Positions 5,355 through 5,470 of a stretch of DNA of 5,470 nucleotides are shown here, piece after piece (positions within the stretch are counted from its first letter, which is position 1; the number at the start of each line of letters is the position of its first letter). The stretch spans positions 1 through 5,470 of the forward strand of contig JAITOP010000341.1 in assembly GCA_031289895.1 (NCBI GenBank), written 5' to 3'. The notes below the pieces were generated by a model that searched no databases, had not been told where the DNA came from, and was given only the letters and a program-made list of their open reading frames with translations. The DNA is from Prevotellaceae bacterium (GTDB lineage Bacteria; Bacteroidota; Bacteroidia; Bacteroidales; UBA932). The position numbers and the translations under genes are program-made.

Positions 5355-5470
5355 TAATACCAAACAGTTATCAAAACCCTTATTTTCAAAAGCCGCCCTT
5401 AGTAGCAAAGCATTAGCCTCGACATTCTACCCTTATTCCCTTATTTACAACATTTAAATAAGGGAATAAG
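5355..5470. repeat. Right palindromic intergenic element, cut by the window end
   Basis: This is the inverted copy of 51-165 at about 92% identity, starting TAATACC and including AAAACCCTTATTTTCAAAAG. The word CCCTTA recurs at 5377, 5396, 5430 and 5438. By analogy with the left copy this is one arm plus the central hairpin, and the second arm should continue beyond position 5470. Confidence 0.85.
5432..5470. repeat. Perfect central hairpin of the right palindromic element
   Basis: CTTATTCCCTTATTT at 5432-5446 pairs perfectly with AAATAAGGGAATAAG at 5456-5470 around the 9-nt loop ACAACATTT. It matches the left hairpin at 51-89, which has one mismatch. The last base of the window is the last base of the stem. 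Confidence 0.85.

Larger units (their letters stand above)
5085..5470. other. Gene-free region upstream of the three-gene block
   Basis: I see no credible coding sequence on either strand in these 386 bases. In order from the gene outward, the region holds the TAGATTTG promoter box, T-runs (A-tracts on the coding strand), an array of GTTGATTTG words, an array of AACTTTAT words, two small dyads, and half of the palindromic element that is cut by the window end. Confidence 0.8.

Overview
The window looks like a Bacteroidota (Bacteroidetes) chromosome segment, possibly a whole small contig. The DNA is AT-rich and the genes have no clear Shine-Dalgarno sequences. There is an exact TAnnTTTG-type -7 promoter element (TAGATTTG). 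The S41 protease has the long-tailed form typical of that phylum. The genus cannot be named from the sequence.

Layout: all three real genes are on the minus strand, so transcription runs right to left. The first (5084 to 3018) encodes a 688-aa cytoplasmic protein with two N-terminal S1-like (OB-fold) segments, followed by five tandem units of exactly 90 aa. The first four units are 270 bp each at DNA level. The second (2948 to 1818) encodes a 376-aa P-loop ATPase of the archaeal-ATPase/STAND-like type, with a C-terminal winged-helix region and no fused nuclease. The third (1794 to 184) encodes a secreted PDZ-containing carboxy-terminal processing protease (S41) with an intact Ser-Lys-Gln catalytic set. 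The last two genes are 23 bp apart and are probably co-transcribed. The first is separated from the second by 69 bp that contain a possible promoter and a TTACGTA inverted repeat. No known pathway links the three, so a shared function is only a possibility.

Edges: the three-gene block lies between two copies of a ~115-bp repeat in inverted orientation (51-165 and 5355-5470, about 92% identical). The left copy is one arm of a larger imperfect palindrome (1-147) centred on a short hairpin. The right copy is cut by the window end exactly at the end of its perfect 15-bp central hairpin. This looks like a dispersed palindromic intergenic or MITE-like family. The window ends may be assembly breaks in that repeat.

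The 386-bp gene-free stretch at the right holds the promoter of the S1-repeat gene, two arrays of short AT-rich direct repeats, two small dyads and the right palindromic half. No tRNA, rRNA, CRISPR array, transposase or recognised riboswitch was seen. The most noteworthy items are the 90-aa S1-like repeat protein and the paired palindromic elements. Nothing here proves a new defence or mobile system.
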